Shown here: in pieces, positions 43,003 to 52,962 of the stretch | How the letters are laid out: each line of letters opens with the position of its first letter | How positions within the stretch are numbered: position 1 is the stretch's first letter | Source: Blastococcus sp. MG754426 | GTDB taxonomy: Bacteria; Actinomycetota; Actinomycetes; Mycobacteriales; Geodermatophilaceae | NCBI RefSeq assembly: GCF_021699055.1 | Contig: NZ_SSXC01000005.1 | Span: forward strand, 83,500-147,499 | Length of the DNA stretch: 64,000 nt | Direction of reading: 5' to 3' | Program-made: the position numbers and the translations under genes | The notes under the pieces: generated by a model | Told to the model about the DNA's origin: nothing | Seen by the model: the letters and a program-made list of their open reading frames with translations, nothing else | The model's database searches: none

Positions 43003-43377
43003 GTGCGTTCTCCCCCGCTCGCGCGCCGGCTCACCTTCGCCGCCGTGGCGCTGCCGTGCGCCGCCGTCGTGACGGCCTGCGGTGAGCTGTCGGCCGGTGC
43101 GCTCCTCGCGGTCGGCACCGCCGGCACCGTCGTGGTCGTCGCGGGCCTGCTCCGGGAGGCGGGCGCGGCCGCTCCACCGGTGGGCCGGCGCGGCCTGCCG
43201 TGGCTCGCGCTCGTCACCGCCGCCGTCCTCTGGGAGCTGGTGGCGCTCGCGCGCGACGCGCTGCCGACGGCGAGCGATCTCGCCGACCCCCTCCTCGCCC
43301 CGCCGCTGCTGCGCGGCGCCGCCACCGTGGGCTGGCTGGCGGTCGGCGCCTGGCTGCTCGCCCGGCCACGGCGATGA
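43003..43377 (+). CDS. Small multi-helix membrane protein
   Basis: 124 residues with four hydrophobic stretches (about 10-28, 30-50, 66-86 and 104-120). No motif I recognise. GTG 43003 lies almost back-to-back with the CPBP gene. The stop overlaps the next start (ATGA), so it forms a coupled pair with the 66-residue protein that follows. Confidence 0.6.
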   Translation: MRSPPLARRLTFAAVALPCAAVVTACGELSAGALLAVGTAGTVVVVAGLLREAGAAAPPVGRRGLPWLALVTAAVLWELVALARDALPTASDLADPLLAPPLLRGAATVGWLAVGAWLLARPRR

Positions 43378-43574
43378 CGGGCGGCGAGCTCGTGAGCGCC
43401 GCCGTCTTCGCGGGGCTGCTCGCCGCCGCCCTGGCGACCGAGGTCTGCGCCCGGCTCGGGCTGGGTCCGGCCGGCGCGGGGCAGGCGCTCGGCGCCGCGA
43501 TGCGGACGGCGCCGGGCCGCGCGGTCGTCCTGCTCACCTGGCTGTGGCTCGGGGTGCACCTCCTGGCCCGGTGA
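43374..43574 (+). CDS. Small two-helix membrane protein
   Basis: 66 residues with hydrophobic stretches at about 6-24 and 45-64, separated by a short polar loop. Unrecognised; similar in style to small DUF6186-type proteins of actinobacteria, which is only a guess. The 4-base overlap with the preceding membrane-protein gene supports a two-gene unit. Confidence 0.55.
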   Translation: MTGGELVSAAVFAGLLAAALATEVCARLGLGPAGAGQALGAAMRTAPGRAVVLLTWLWLGVHLLAR

Positions 43575-43659
43575 CGGGGTCGTCCCGGAGGGGTCACGCG
43601 TGGGGAACCGGTCTCCTGAGCCGGCGTCGCCGCGGCCGCGAACGGCATAGGTTCCCGGC

Positions 43660-44022
43660 GTGGACGTCGTCGTGGAGGTGGGTGGCTGGGAGCACGAGTG
43701 CTGCGGGGAGGCGATCGAGCGGAACCAGCTCGTGGACTTCCGGTGCATCCGCTACCAGGGGCCCGACGGCCGGGTGCGGCTCGCGGAGAGCCACCACGGC
43801 GGCCTCGACGTCCCGGCCGACGAGCGCGTCCGGGGACGGGTGACCGAGCTCCACGTGGTCCGCGACGGAGGGGTCGCGCAGGACGTCCTCCGCGTACCCG
43901 GCGGGGCGGCGCTGCGCGGCTTCGACGAGCAGGACGACGGCCACCTGGAGGACCCGTGGACCGGCGCCGTCCTGCCCCCGGGCCACGCGGAGTTCCTCGT
44001 GACCGTGCGGACGTCCCGGTAG
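43660..44022 (+). CDS. Small soluble hypothetical protein (DUF6578-like)
   Basis: 120 residues from GTG 43660. The N-terminus VVEVGGWEHECCGEAI, with adjacent Cys residues, and the following beta-rich sequence resemble DUF6578-type actinobacterial proteins; function unknown. Third positions are strongly G/C. It is a single gene upstream of the LuxR regulator gene. Confidence 0.6.
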   Translation: MDVVVEVGGWEHECCGEAIERNQLVDFRCIRYQGPDGRVRLAESHHGGLDVPADERVRGRVTELHVVRDGGVAQDVLRVPGGAALRGFDEQDDGHLEDPWTGAVLPPGHAEFLVTVRTSR

Positions 44023-44186
44023 CGGCGGTCAGGGCACCCGGGCGCCGGGCCCGGTGCGCCCGCCGGGTTCGTCACCCGAACGTCACGAACCCGTCAGGTG
44101 GGCGGCGTACCGTCGGTGGGACAGGTGGTCACGTGACGAGGAGGAGCCGCAGCCGGTGAGCCGGCGCCCATCGCGGAGGATCGCGG

Positions 44187-46762
44187 ATGCGCGAACTGAT
44201 GGAACGGGCGGAGTCGCTGGCGGCGCTGGATCGGGCGCTGCTCGGCGCGGCGCGTGGTCGTGGCTCGGTGGCACTGGTGAGCGGGGAGCCCGGTATCGGC
44301 AAGTCGGCTCTCGTGACGCGGTTCGCCGAGCAGCACCGGGACGACGCGCGGGTGCTGGTCGGGCTGTGCGACGACCTGGCCACGCCCCGCCCGCTGGCCC
44401 CCTTCCGGGACATCGCCCAGGCCCTCCCCGCCGCGGTGGCGGAGTCGCTGCGCGAGGCGACGGCACCCGGAGCGTTCCCCGCCCAGCTGGTCGAGGAGCT
44501 CCGCCGAGGTCGCGCGCCGACCGTGCTCGTCCTCGAGGACGTGCACTGGGCCGACCAGGCCACCGTGGATGCCATCACCGTGCTCGGCCGCCGGGTGGCG
44601 TCGCTGCCGGTGCTGCTGGTGCTCACGCTGCGCACCGGCGAGGTCGAGCCCGGCCATCACCTGTGGGGAGCGCTGGACGCGGTGCAGCACGCGACCTCGG
44701 TCACCCTGGAGCTCCCGCCGCTCTCGCGGGCCGCCGTGGTCGCGCTGGCGGGCGAGGACGCCGACCGCGTCCTCGCGCTCACCGGGGGCAACCCGTTCTT
44801 CGTGACCGAGCTGATCGCCTCGCGCGAGGGGCCGCCACCGCCCTCGCTCGCGCACGCGGTGCTGGCCCGGGTGGCCCGTCTGGACGAGCGGCCACGCGCC
44901 CTCCTCGAGCTCGTCGCGATGGTGCCCGGCCGGGTGCGGACGGCCCTCCTCGACACCGTCGAGCCCGGGTGGCCGGAGCAGGCAGAGCAGGCGGAACGCC
45001 GGCAGCTGCTGACGAGCGACCGCGGCACGTCCGCTTCTGCCACGAGCTCACCCGCGCGGCCGTGCGGTCGAGCGTCCCACCCGTCCGGCGGCGGCTGCTG
45101 CACCGGCGGATCCTGCAGGGCCTCCAGGAGGTCGGCGGAGAACCCGCCGACCTGGTGCACCACGCGGAGGCGGCCGGCGTGACGGAGGTCGTCGCCGAGC
45201 ACGCGCTCCCCGCAGCCCGGCAGGCCGGGGCGATGGGTGCGCACCGCGAGGCGCTGGCCCACCTGCGCCGTGCCGTCCGCTTCGCCGACCGGCTCGCACC
45301 GGCCGAGCAGGCGCGGTCGTGGGAGGAGCTCGCGGGTACGGCGTGCGTCGTCGGCCGTGGCGACGAGGCCGTCGCCGCCGCCACCCGGGCGATCGAGCTC
45401 CACGACGACCTGGGCGATCACCTGGGGGCCGGGAGGTGCACCGCCCTGCGGTCGCACCTGCACTGGTTCGCCGGTGAGGGCGCGGCGGCCTGGGCGGACG
45501 CCTGCTCGGCGGTCCGCCGGCTCTCCCGCGCCGGATGTCCCGCCGGGCTCGCGCAGGCGTACGTGGCCGTCGCCGAGCTCGCCATGCTGGCCAGCCGGGC
45601 CGACGACGCCCTGCACTGGGGGGTGCGGGCGCTGGAGCTGGCCTGGGAGGACGCCGGTGTCCGGAGCCGCGCGCTCGCCGTCCTCGGTGCGACCCGCATG
45701 CAGCTGGACGCGACCGACACCGGGACGCTGCGCGAGGCCATGGACACCGCCCTCGCGGCGGAGGAGCACCACCACGTCGTCCTGATCCACACCTCGCTGG
45801 CCTTCATCAGCCTGCAGTGGGTGCTTCCTGAGGCGGCGCTGGCGCACGTCGAGCGCGGTCGCCGGTACGCGGCCGAGCACGAGGTGGACACCATGGCCGG
45901 CTACCTCGACGCCGTCCGCGCGTGGCTCCTGCTGCGCCGCGGCCGGGCCGAGGAGGCCGTGCGGCTGGCCGGGGCGGCCCTCGACCGGTCCGCCGCGCGC
46001 GGCGTCGCCGTGGCCGGCCTGGTCGCGCGCACGGTGCTCGCGGAGCGGGCGGTCCGGTCCGGCGACGACGACGCCGACGCGCTGCTGGCCGAGCTCGCGG
46101 CCGACGCCGACCGCACCGGTGAGCTCAAGCGCATCGCGCCCGTCTTCGAGCTGCAGGTCGAGCGGGCACTCACCTGCGGCGACCCCCTGCCGGTGCGACG
46201 GCTGGCCGAGATCTCCCGCATCGTCGGCGACCAGCCGCTGAGGCGTGGCGGCGCCGGTGCCCGGATCGCCGCGTGGGCCGCCGTCTGCGGGCGGCACCTC
46301 CCCGTCGACGGGCCCGTCCCGGAGCCCCACGCGGCGATGATCCAGCGGGACTGGGTGGCCGCGGCCGACGCGTTCGGCCGCGCCGGCTGGGTGCACGACC
46401 GGGCGTTGCTGCTGTCCCTCTCCCACTCGGCCACGGCGCTGGCGGAAGGGCTGGACCTGGCCCGCGGGTGCGGTGCGCGGCCGCTGGAGCAGCGGATCAG
46501 CCGCCGCATGCGGGAGCGCGGCATCACCGTCCCCCGCGGGCCGTCACCCTCGACGCTGGCGAACCCCGCGGGCCTGACCGACCGGCAGCTGGAGGTCCTG
46601 GCGCTGCTGCGGGAAGGTCTCGGCAACGCCGGCATCGCGGCGCGCCTGCACATCTCACCGCGGACCGTGGAGCACCACGTGGCGGGGATCCTCGCCAAGC
46701 TCGGTGCGGCCTCGCGCGCCGAGGCGGTCGCCAGGTCCACCCGGTTGGGCACCCTTCCGTAG
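44187..46762 (+). pseudogene. LuxR-family regulator with AAA ATPase domain, one-base frameshift
   Basis: From ATG 44187 (GGAGGA 8 bases upstream) the first 278 codons encode an AAA/LAL-type ATPase with Walker A GEPGIGKSALV and Walker B VLVLEDVHWAD. At about 45021 the frame changes; HVRFCHELTRAAVRSS and all later parts follow one frame over. These are a long TPR-like helical array and a LuxR helix-turn-helix (LTDRQLEVLALLREG, ISPRTVEHHVAGILAKLG). Restoring one base after GAC at 45018-45020 gives about 858 residues, normal for this family. It may be a sequencing error rather than a dead gene. It precedes an OsmC/methyltransferase pair that it might control. Confidence 0.8.
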
Positions 46763-46903
46763 GTGCCGCCGAAGGCATCGGCGCGCGTCGCTGCCCCGGG
46801 ATACGCGTGCGAGCACCGATGCCCGGGGCCCCTGCCGTCCCTAGCGTCGGAGGTGGCGGCCCACCCGGCCGCGAGACCCGTCCGACCGACCCAGGAGACG
46901 GCC

Positions 46904-47479
46904 ATGACCACCACCGCGACGGCCAACGGCATCGACGTCCGAGCGCTCGCCGAGACCATCGACGCCATCAAGGAGGACCCGAACCTGGCCTCCTTCACCT
47001 TCCGCGCCCGCAGCAGGTGGCAGGAGGGCACCTACAACACCGGGGAGATCCGGGCGTTCACGCACGCCGGCAGCCAGGACGAGAGCAGGGCCGCCGCGTT
47101 CACCCTGCACGGCGACGAACCGCCCGTGCTCCTCGGCGCCAACCGCGGGCCCAACGCCGTCGAGCTGCTGCTCCAGTCGCTGGCGTTCTGCTACGCGGTC
47201 GGCTACGTGGCCAACGCCGCGGCCCGGGGCATCGAGGTCACGGGCATGGAGTACGACATCGAGGGCGACTTCGACGTCCGCCCGTTCCTCGGTCTGGACG
47301 GGCCGCGCCCCGGCTTCACGGCCATCCGCGCGCGAGCCCGCGTCTCCAGCCCGAACGCGACCCCCGAGCAGCTGCAGGAGCTGTGCCGGTACGTGCAGGA
47401 GACGTCCCCGGTCCGCGACTCGCTGGTGAACCCGGTGCCCGTCGAGACCACGCTCGAGGTCGTCCCAGAGGCGACCTGA
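46904..47479 (+). CDS. OsmC-family protein
   Basis: 191 residues with the OsmC fold: YNTGEIRAFTHAG, the central helix LLLQSLAFCYAVGYVAN with the first redox Cys, then beta strands. In peroxidase members a second Cys lies in a CPV motif; here that place reads TSPVRDSL, so the usual resolving Cys is absent, though a Cys lies eight residues earlier (ELCRYVQE). Thiol-peroxidase activity is therefore uncertain. ATG 46904 follows AGGAGACGG. It forms a two-gene unit with the next methyltransferase gene. Confidence 0.85.
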   Translation: MTTTATANGIDVRALAETIDAIKEDPNLASFTFRARSRWQEGTYNTGEIRAFTHAGSQDESRAAAFTLHGDEPPVLLGANRGPNAVELLLQSLAFCYAVGYVANAAARGIEVTGMEYDIEGDFDVRPFLGLDGPRPGFTAIRARARVSSPNATPEQLQELCRYVQETSPVRDSLVNPVPVETTLEVVPEAT

Positions 47480-47508
47480 CCGACGACCCCTTCGAGGAGG
47501 AGATCACC

Positions 47509-48288
47509 ATGGCAGGCACCACCTCGGCAGCCATCGACCAGGACGTGCTCACCGGCAAGGTGCAGGACATGTACCGGGCGGTGGCCAGGACACCGGCCCA
47601 GGAGTTCCACTTCGAGACCGGCCGTGCGCTGGCCGAGCGCCTCGGCTACCCGCCGGAGGACCTCGACCGCATCCCCCCGGGGGCCATCGAGTCCTTCGCC
47701 GGGGTCGGCTGGTTCTTCGACCTCGCCGACCTGCAGGCGGGTGAAGCCGTGCTCGACCTCGGCTCGGGGTCGGGCATGGACGCCTTCTTCGCCGCCCTCC
47801 GCGTCGGCCCCACGGGCCGGGTGGCGGGGATCGACATGACCGACGCGCAGCTGGAGAAGGCCGAACGGCTCCGGGAGGAGCACGGCATCGACCACGTCGC
47901 CTTCCGGGCGGGGCGGATCGAGCAGCTGCCCTTCCCGGACGCGGTCTTCGACGCGGTGATCTCCAACGGGGTGATCAACCTGACCCCGGACAAGGAGGCC
48001 GTGTTCGCCGAGGCGGCCCGCGTCCTGCGGCCCGGCGGCCGGCTCGCCATCGCCGACATCGTCACCGAGGAGGCCTTGACCGAGGCGATCGTGTCGAACG
48101 TCGACCTGTGGGCGTCCTGCATCGGCGGTGCGCCGCGCCGGGAGGTGTACGAGCGGGCCATCACCGCGGCCGGCCTGCGGGTGGAGCACGTGCGGCCCAA
48201 CCGCTACGAGTTCCTGTCCGAGCAGGCACGCAACGCCAGCGAGCAGTACGGCGTCCGCAGCGTCTCGGTGCTGGCCCGCAAGCCGTGA
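47509..48288 (+). CDS. Class I SAM-dependent methyltransferase (ArsM/UbiE-like)
   Basis: 259 residues. SAM-binding motif I LDLGSGSGMDAFFAA, motif II DAVFDAVISNGVIN and post-motif AARVLRPGGRLAIADIV. The arrangement and the segment WASCIGGAPRREVY resemble arsenite methyltransferase-like proteins, but only that one of the conserved arsenic-binding Cys is evident, so arsenite is unlikely as substrate. ATG 47509 has GAGGAGG 8 bases upstream. The gap from the osmC-like gene is 29 bases. Confidence 0.82.
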   Translation: MAGTTSAAIDQDVLTGKVQDMYRAVARTPAQEFHFETGRALAERLGYPPEDLDRIPPGAIESFAGVGWFFDLADLQAGEAVLDLGSGSGMDAFFAALRVGPTGRVAGIDMTDAQLEKAERLREEHGIDHVAFRAGRIEQLPFPDAVFDAVISNGVINLTPDKEAVFAEAARVLRPGGRLAIADIVTEEALTEAIVSNVDLWASCIGGAPRREVYERAITAAGLRVEHVRPNRYEFLSEQARNASEQYGVRSVSVLARKP

Positions 48289-48316
48289 CCCGGCGGCGGC
48301 GGACACGAGCCGGGTC
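48287..48316. terminator. Hairpin between convergent methyltransferase and CPBP genes
   Basis: GACCCGGC (48287-48294) and GCCGGGTC (48309-48316) form an 8-bp stem with a 14-base loop directly at the methyltransferase stop. No T run. A terminator role is plausible but weakly supported. Confidence 0.4.
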
Positions 48317-48349
48317 GCTGCGGCCGCTCACCGCACCGGCCGCCGGCCC

Positions 48350-49153
48350 TCAGCGGTCGCCGTCGTCCCCGGACGACGGCGAGCGCTCCTCGGCGAGCCG
48401 GTCGGCGAACAGCGGCGGCAGGTAGCGCAGCATCAGCGCCGACCACACCACGTGGGTGAGCACCGGCGCCTGGATGCCCCCGGTGATCCGGCGCTGCTGC
48501 GCGAAGATCAGGCCCATCGGCACGCTCGCCAGCACCAGTGCGGGGTTGCGCGTGGCGGTGGTGGCCAGTCCGTAGACCGCCGTCGAGACGAGCACCGGCC
48601 GCCGGGCCCCCGCGGCCGCGTACAGCGCACCGCGGAAGAAGACCTCCTCCGCGACGCCGTTGGCCAGCGTGGTGGTCGCGACCAGCGGGGCCGAGCCCTG
48701 GTCGGCGTACCGGAGCACCGACCCGATCGCCCGGGCCAGGACCGGGATCCGGCGGGCGACCAGCGCCGCGGCGTAGAAGACGCCGAAGGCCCCGACCCCG
48801 GAGGCGATCGGCGTCAGCACCGGCCGCTTCAGCAGGTCCCCGGGCCCGAACATCCGCCCGAGGTGCAGCGGTCCCGACGCGAGCCCACCGACCACCCAGG
48901 TACCGGCGACGCCGAGGGTCAGCCCGTAGAACCGCGGCGACCCCGGGGGCGTCGACAGCGAGACGCCCAGCAGCGACGCGCCGGCCACCGCGACCGCGCC
49001 GGTGACCCGCCGTCGCCGCCGGAAGGCCTCGTCGCTCTCCCAGTGGTCCCGCGGCACGCGGCGCAGCAGCGGCAGGACGGCCCGGCGGGCCCGTGCCCGC
49101 AGCGCCCGGGACACCCGCCCGCGGGTCACCGGCGCGCCCCCCGGCTCAGCCAC
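48350..49153 (-). CDS. CPBP-family intramembrane metalloprotease
   Basis: 267 residues with a basic N-terminus and several hydrophobic helices. The Glu motif ANGVAEEVFFRGALY is clear. The later motifs carry APVLTHVVWSALM with the metal-binding His. GTG 49153 overlaps the upstream NAD-binding gene by 28 bases, so the two are co-translated. It is distinct from the other CPBP protein at 42284-43000. The substrate is unknown. Confidence 0.82.
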   Translation of the reverse strand: MAEPGGAPVTRGRVSRALRARARRAVLPLLRRVPRDHWESDEAFRRRRRVTGAVAVAGASLLGVSLSTPPGSPRFYGLTLGVAGTWVVGGLASGPLHLGRMFGPGDLLKRPVLTPIASGVGAFGVFYAAALVARRIPVLARAIGSVLRYADQGSAPLVATTTLANGVAEEVFFRGALYAAAGARRPVLVSTAVYGLATTATRNPALVLASVPMGLIFAQQRRITGGIQAPVLTHVVWSALMLRYLPPLFADRLAEERSPSSGDDGDR

Positions 49154-50067
49154 CCGCGGCGCCGCTCCCCCACCTTCCGCCGGCGCTCCCGCGCCCGCTC
49201 GACGAGCGCGGTCATGACCATCTCGTCGTAGTCCACCGGCTCGAACGGGACCACCGAGCGGATCGCGTCATCGGTGACGACCACCTCGATGGTCATCGAG
49301 TCGATGAGCGACCGGCCGGTGGCGACGTCGACGTCGGTGACCAGGGCCAGCCAGCGCGAGGACAGCTGCGGGCTGAGCAGCGGCACGGGGACGACGAACA
49401 GGTGCCGGTTCTGGATGTCGGCGACGCGCGTCAGCATCTGCAGGTAGGTGAGCACCTCGGGGCCGCCCACCTCGAACACCCGCCCCGCCGCCTCCGGGGC
49501 GTCGAGGACCCCGACCAGGTACCGGACGACGTCGGCGACCGCGATCGGCTGCGTCCGGGTGCTGACCCACCGGGGCGTGACCATGGCCGGCAAGTGGGCC
49601 ACGAGCTGGCGGGTCATCTCCCAGGAGACCCCGCCGTGGCCGACCACGATCCCGGCCCGCAGCACGGTCACCGGCACACCGGTGCTGCCCAGCAGCTCCT
49701 CGACCTCGCGGCGGCTGCGCAGGTGCCGGGACAGCCGGTCACCGTCCTTGCCGAGGCCGCCGAGGTAGACGATCCGGCCGACGCCGGCCGCGGCGGCGGC
49801 CCGGGCGAAGGCGCGTGCCGCGTCGGCGTCCTTGCGCTCGAAGTCGGGGTCGCCCAGGGAGTGGACGAGGTAGTAGGCGGCCTCGCAGCCCTCGAGCGCC
49901 GCCCGCAGCGAAGGCTCGTCGCCGACGTCGCCGGCCACCGGGGTACCCGACCCCGTGTACCGCTCCGGACGCCGGGTCATCGCCCGGACGTCGTGGCCCG
50001 CCCCCGCCAGGGCGGTGGCCAGCCGGCTGCCGACGAACCCGGACGCGCCGGTGACCAGGATCCTCAC
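49126..50067 (-). CDS. NAD(P)-binding atypical SDR (NmrA/YwnB-like)
   Basis: 313 residues with N-terminal TGASGFVGSRLATALAGAGH. It lacks the YxxxK pair and has the pattern of atypical SDRs (AYYLVHSLGD, GRIVYLGGLG, VTVLRAGIVVG, then a DUF2867-like C-terminal part). Family members may act as redox sensors or quinone/ketone reductases. GTG 50067 is the start. The basic C-terminus is encoded in the overlap with the CPBP gene. Confidence 0.82.
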   Translation of the reverse strand: MRILVTGASGFVGSRLATALAGAGHDVRAMTRRPERYTGSGTPVAGDVGDEPSLRAALEGCEAAYYLVHSLGDPDFERKDADAARAFARAAAAAGVGRIVYLGGLGKDGDRLSRHLRSRREVEELLGSTGVPVTVLRAGIVVGHGGVSWEMTRQLVAHLPAMVTPRWVSTRTQPIAVADVVRYLVGVLDAPEAAGRVFEVGGPEVLTYLQMLTRVADIQNRHLFVVPVPLLSPQLSSRWLALVTDVDVATGRSLIDSMTIEVVVTDDAIRSVVPFEPVDYDEMVMTALVERARERRRKVGERRRGWLSRGARR

Positions 50068-50157
50068 CGGCCCAGCCTCACCCGGCCGGACGCCCGGCGC
50101 GACCCGGCCGGCACGGGGACCGGCCCGGGACCACCCCGCGCGGCCCGGGCGGGTGCG

Positions 50158-51738
50158 TCAGGTGCGGGTGCCGGCGGTGCTCCCGGTGCCCTGGGTCGCC
50201 GGCGACGGCGCGGGCGGTGGCGCCGGCGGGCCGGGCTGCGCCGGGACGGCGCCCGAGGGCGGGCGCCGGTGGGCCCGGTGCACCGCGAGCGCGACCAGCA
50301 GCACCCCAGCGGCCAGCAGCAGCCCGCCGGTGACCAGCAGCCCGACGGCGATCCAGGTCAGCTCGGGCGCCGTGGCCCCGGCCCGCGCCTGCACCGCCAG
50401 CCCGGGCCCGCCGTCGGCCTGCATGACCACGACCGTCCAGGCGCCGTCGGCCGGGCGCCAGGTGAGCGTCTGCGTGCCGGGGCCGCTGGTCTGCGCCGCC
50501 CAGATGCCCAGCTCGCCGGGCGGCTGCTCCGGTGGCCCGCCGGGCACGTCGGTGGCGCGGTCCACCCGCGGTCCGTCGCCGGGCCACGTCCCCCCGAGGT
50601 CCTCCACCACCCGGTGCGCGACGCCGGACAGGTAGCGGTCGACCGCGGCCGTGCGGGCCACCCCGACGAAGATCTCGGTGCCGGGCTCGGCAGCGGTCAC
50701 GTCCAGCCTGGCCGTGCCGAGGAACTCGTCGAGCACCCACTGCTCGCCGGCGGTGTCCAGCCGGATGCTGTCGGAGACCAGGGCGTGCTCCTCGGTGGCC
50801 AGGTCCACGGTCGGCGTCCAGAGGTAGCCGTCGTCCCGCTGGGCCTGGTCGGCCCAGAGCAGGGCTCCGCCGCTGCCGAGCAGACCGGTCGCGGTGAACA
50901 GGAGCACGGAACCGACCACGACCGAGGTGACGCGGCCGGCCGTCCAGGTGCTGCGCGGCGGCGTCGCCGGCGCGGCGGTTCCCGGGTCGGCGGCCGGTGC
51001 GGGCACCGGCGCGGCCCCGGCTCCCCCCGGTGCCGCGGGCTGCGGACCACGGGGCGCGGACCCCGGGTCGGTCCCGCCCATGTCCAGCCGGAACGGCGGG
51101 TAGCGGTCGGTCATCAGACCGACGTAGGCGGCGACGCGCAGGGCCCACCGGTCCATGCCCAGGACGAAGTCGTAGAGCGGACGCGGGTAGCGGCCGGTGA
51201 ACAGCAGGACGACCGCCGCGATGAACACCAGGAGCCCGACCAGCCCACCGGCGCCCCAGCCGGAGTCCCAGCCGTCGTCCGGACCCGTGCGGGTGCCCAG
51301 CCACAGCCCGCCGCCGATGAAGACGGCCAGCACCAGGTAGTGCGGGATGGCCAGCAACCACCACTTCACCAGCACCAGCCCCCGCGACAGCCGCTCCGGG
51401 TAGGCGACGTCCAGGCGCGCCGGGTAGTCCGGCACGTCGGCCAGGGTGAACGGCGGGTACCGGTCGGTGCCCAGCGCCGCGTACCCGTAGTAGTGCACCC
51501 GCCAGGTCCAGCGCAGCACGCCGACGTTGAAGTCGAAGATCGCCCGCGGGTAGCGGGCGGTGAACAGGATGGCGAAGAACGCCACGACGCCCAGCACGGT
51601 GAAGGCGACCCACAGGAACGCCAGCACGACGTAGTGCGGGATCAGCAGCAGCCACTTCACCAGCCACAGCCATCGGGACAGGCCCGGCTCCAGCGCCGCG
51701 TCCACGCGAACCGGGTAGGGCACGAACGTCTCGGTCAC
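50158..51738 (-). CDS. DUF4389 membrane protein with two repeated domains
   Basis: 526 residues. Two tandem DUF4389 units: each has a membrane pair, an RYPR(A/P) motif with an FDFNVGV or YDFVLGM segment, and a DRYPPF motif (residues about 10-120 and 120-230). A Pro/Ala-rich linker, another helix near 285 and a beta-rich external domain follow, then a last helix near 480 and a Pro-rich tail. Function unknown. GTG 51738 has GAGGAG 8 bases upstream. It is divergent from the ABC exporter genes across 285 bases. Confidence 0.8.
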   Translation of the reverse strand: MTETFVPYPVRVDAALEPGLSRWLWLVKWLLLIPHYVVLAFLWVAFTVLGVVAFFAILFTARYPRAIFDFNVGVLRWTWRVHYYGYAALGTDRYPPFTLADVPDYPARLDVAYPERLSRGLVLVKWWLLAIPHYLVLAVFIGGGLWLGTRTGPDDGWDSGWGAGGLVGLLVFIAAVVLLFTGRYPRPLYDFVLGMDRWALRVAAYVGLMTDRYPPFRLDMGGTDPGSAPRGPQPAAPGGAGAAPVPAPAADPGTAAPATPPRSTWTAGRVTSVVVGSVLLFTATGLLGSGGALLWADQAQRDDGYLWTPTVDLATEEHALVSDSIRLDTAGEQWVLDEFLGTARLDVTAAEPGTEIFVGVARTAAVDRYLSGVAHRVVEDLGGTWPGDGPRVDRATDVPGGPPEQPPGELGIWAAQTSGPGTQTLTWRPADGAWTVVVMQADGGPGLAVQARAGATAPELTWIAVGLLVTGGLLLAAGVLLVALAVHRAHRRPPSGAVPAQPGPPAPPPAPSPATQGTGSTAGTRT

Positions 51739-52023
51739 CGCAACTCCTCGGTCTCGTCGGCGCCTCCGACGCTCCGCCGTCCCCCGGACGCCGGACACGG
51801 GCCAACGGATCCTGCACGCAGGGACCTCCGGACGTGCCGGAAGCCCTCCCTCTCCCCCGCGCGGCCGAAGGTCACCGGTCGCCCGGGCCCCTGGCCACTG
51901 CCCACGCCGGGGCGTGTGGCCGACGGTCGAGGGAGCCGACGGACGGAGGACCTTCGTGCCCGATCCACGACTGCCGGGCGACGCGGCCCGCACGACCGGT
52001 GCCGGCCTGCCGGTTGGAGCCCG

Positions 52024-52958
<935 letters not shown>

Positions 52959-52962
<4 letters not shown>

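Noticed and set aside
49093..52023. Very long plus-strand frame running into the ABC ATPase gene
   Set aside because: Its first 977 codons are antisense to the NAD-binding and DUF4389 genes; only the part from GTG 52024 matches a protein family.
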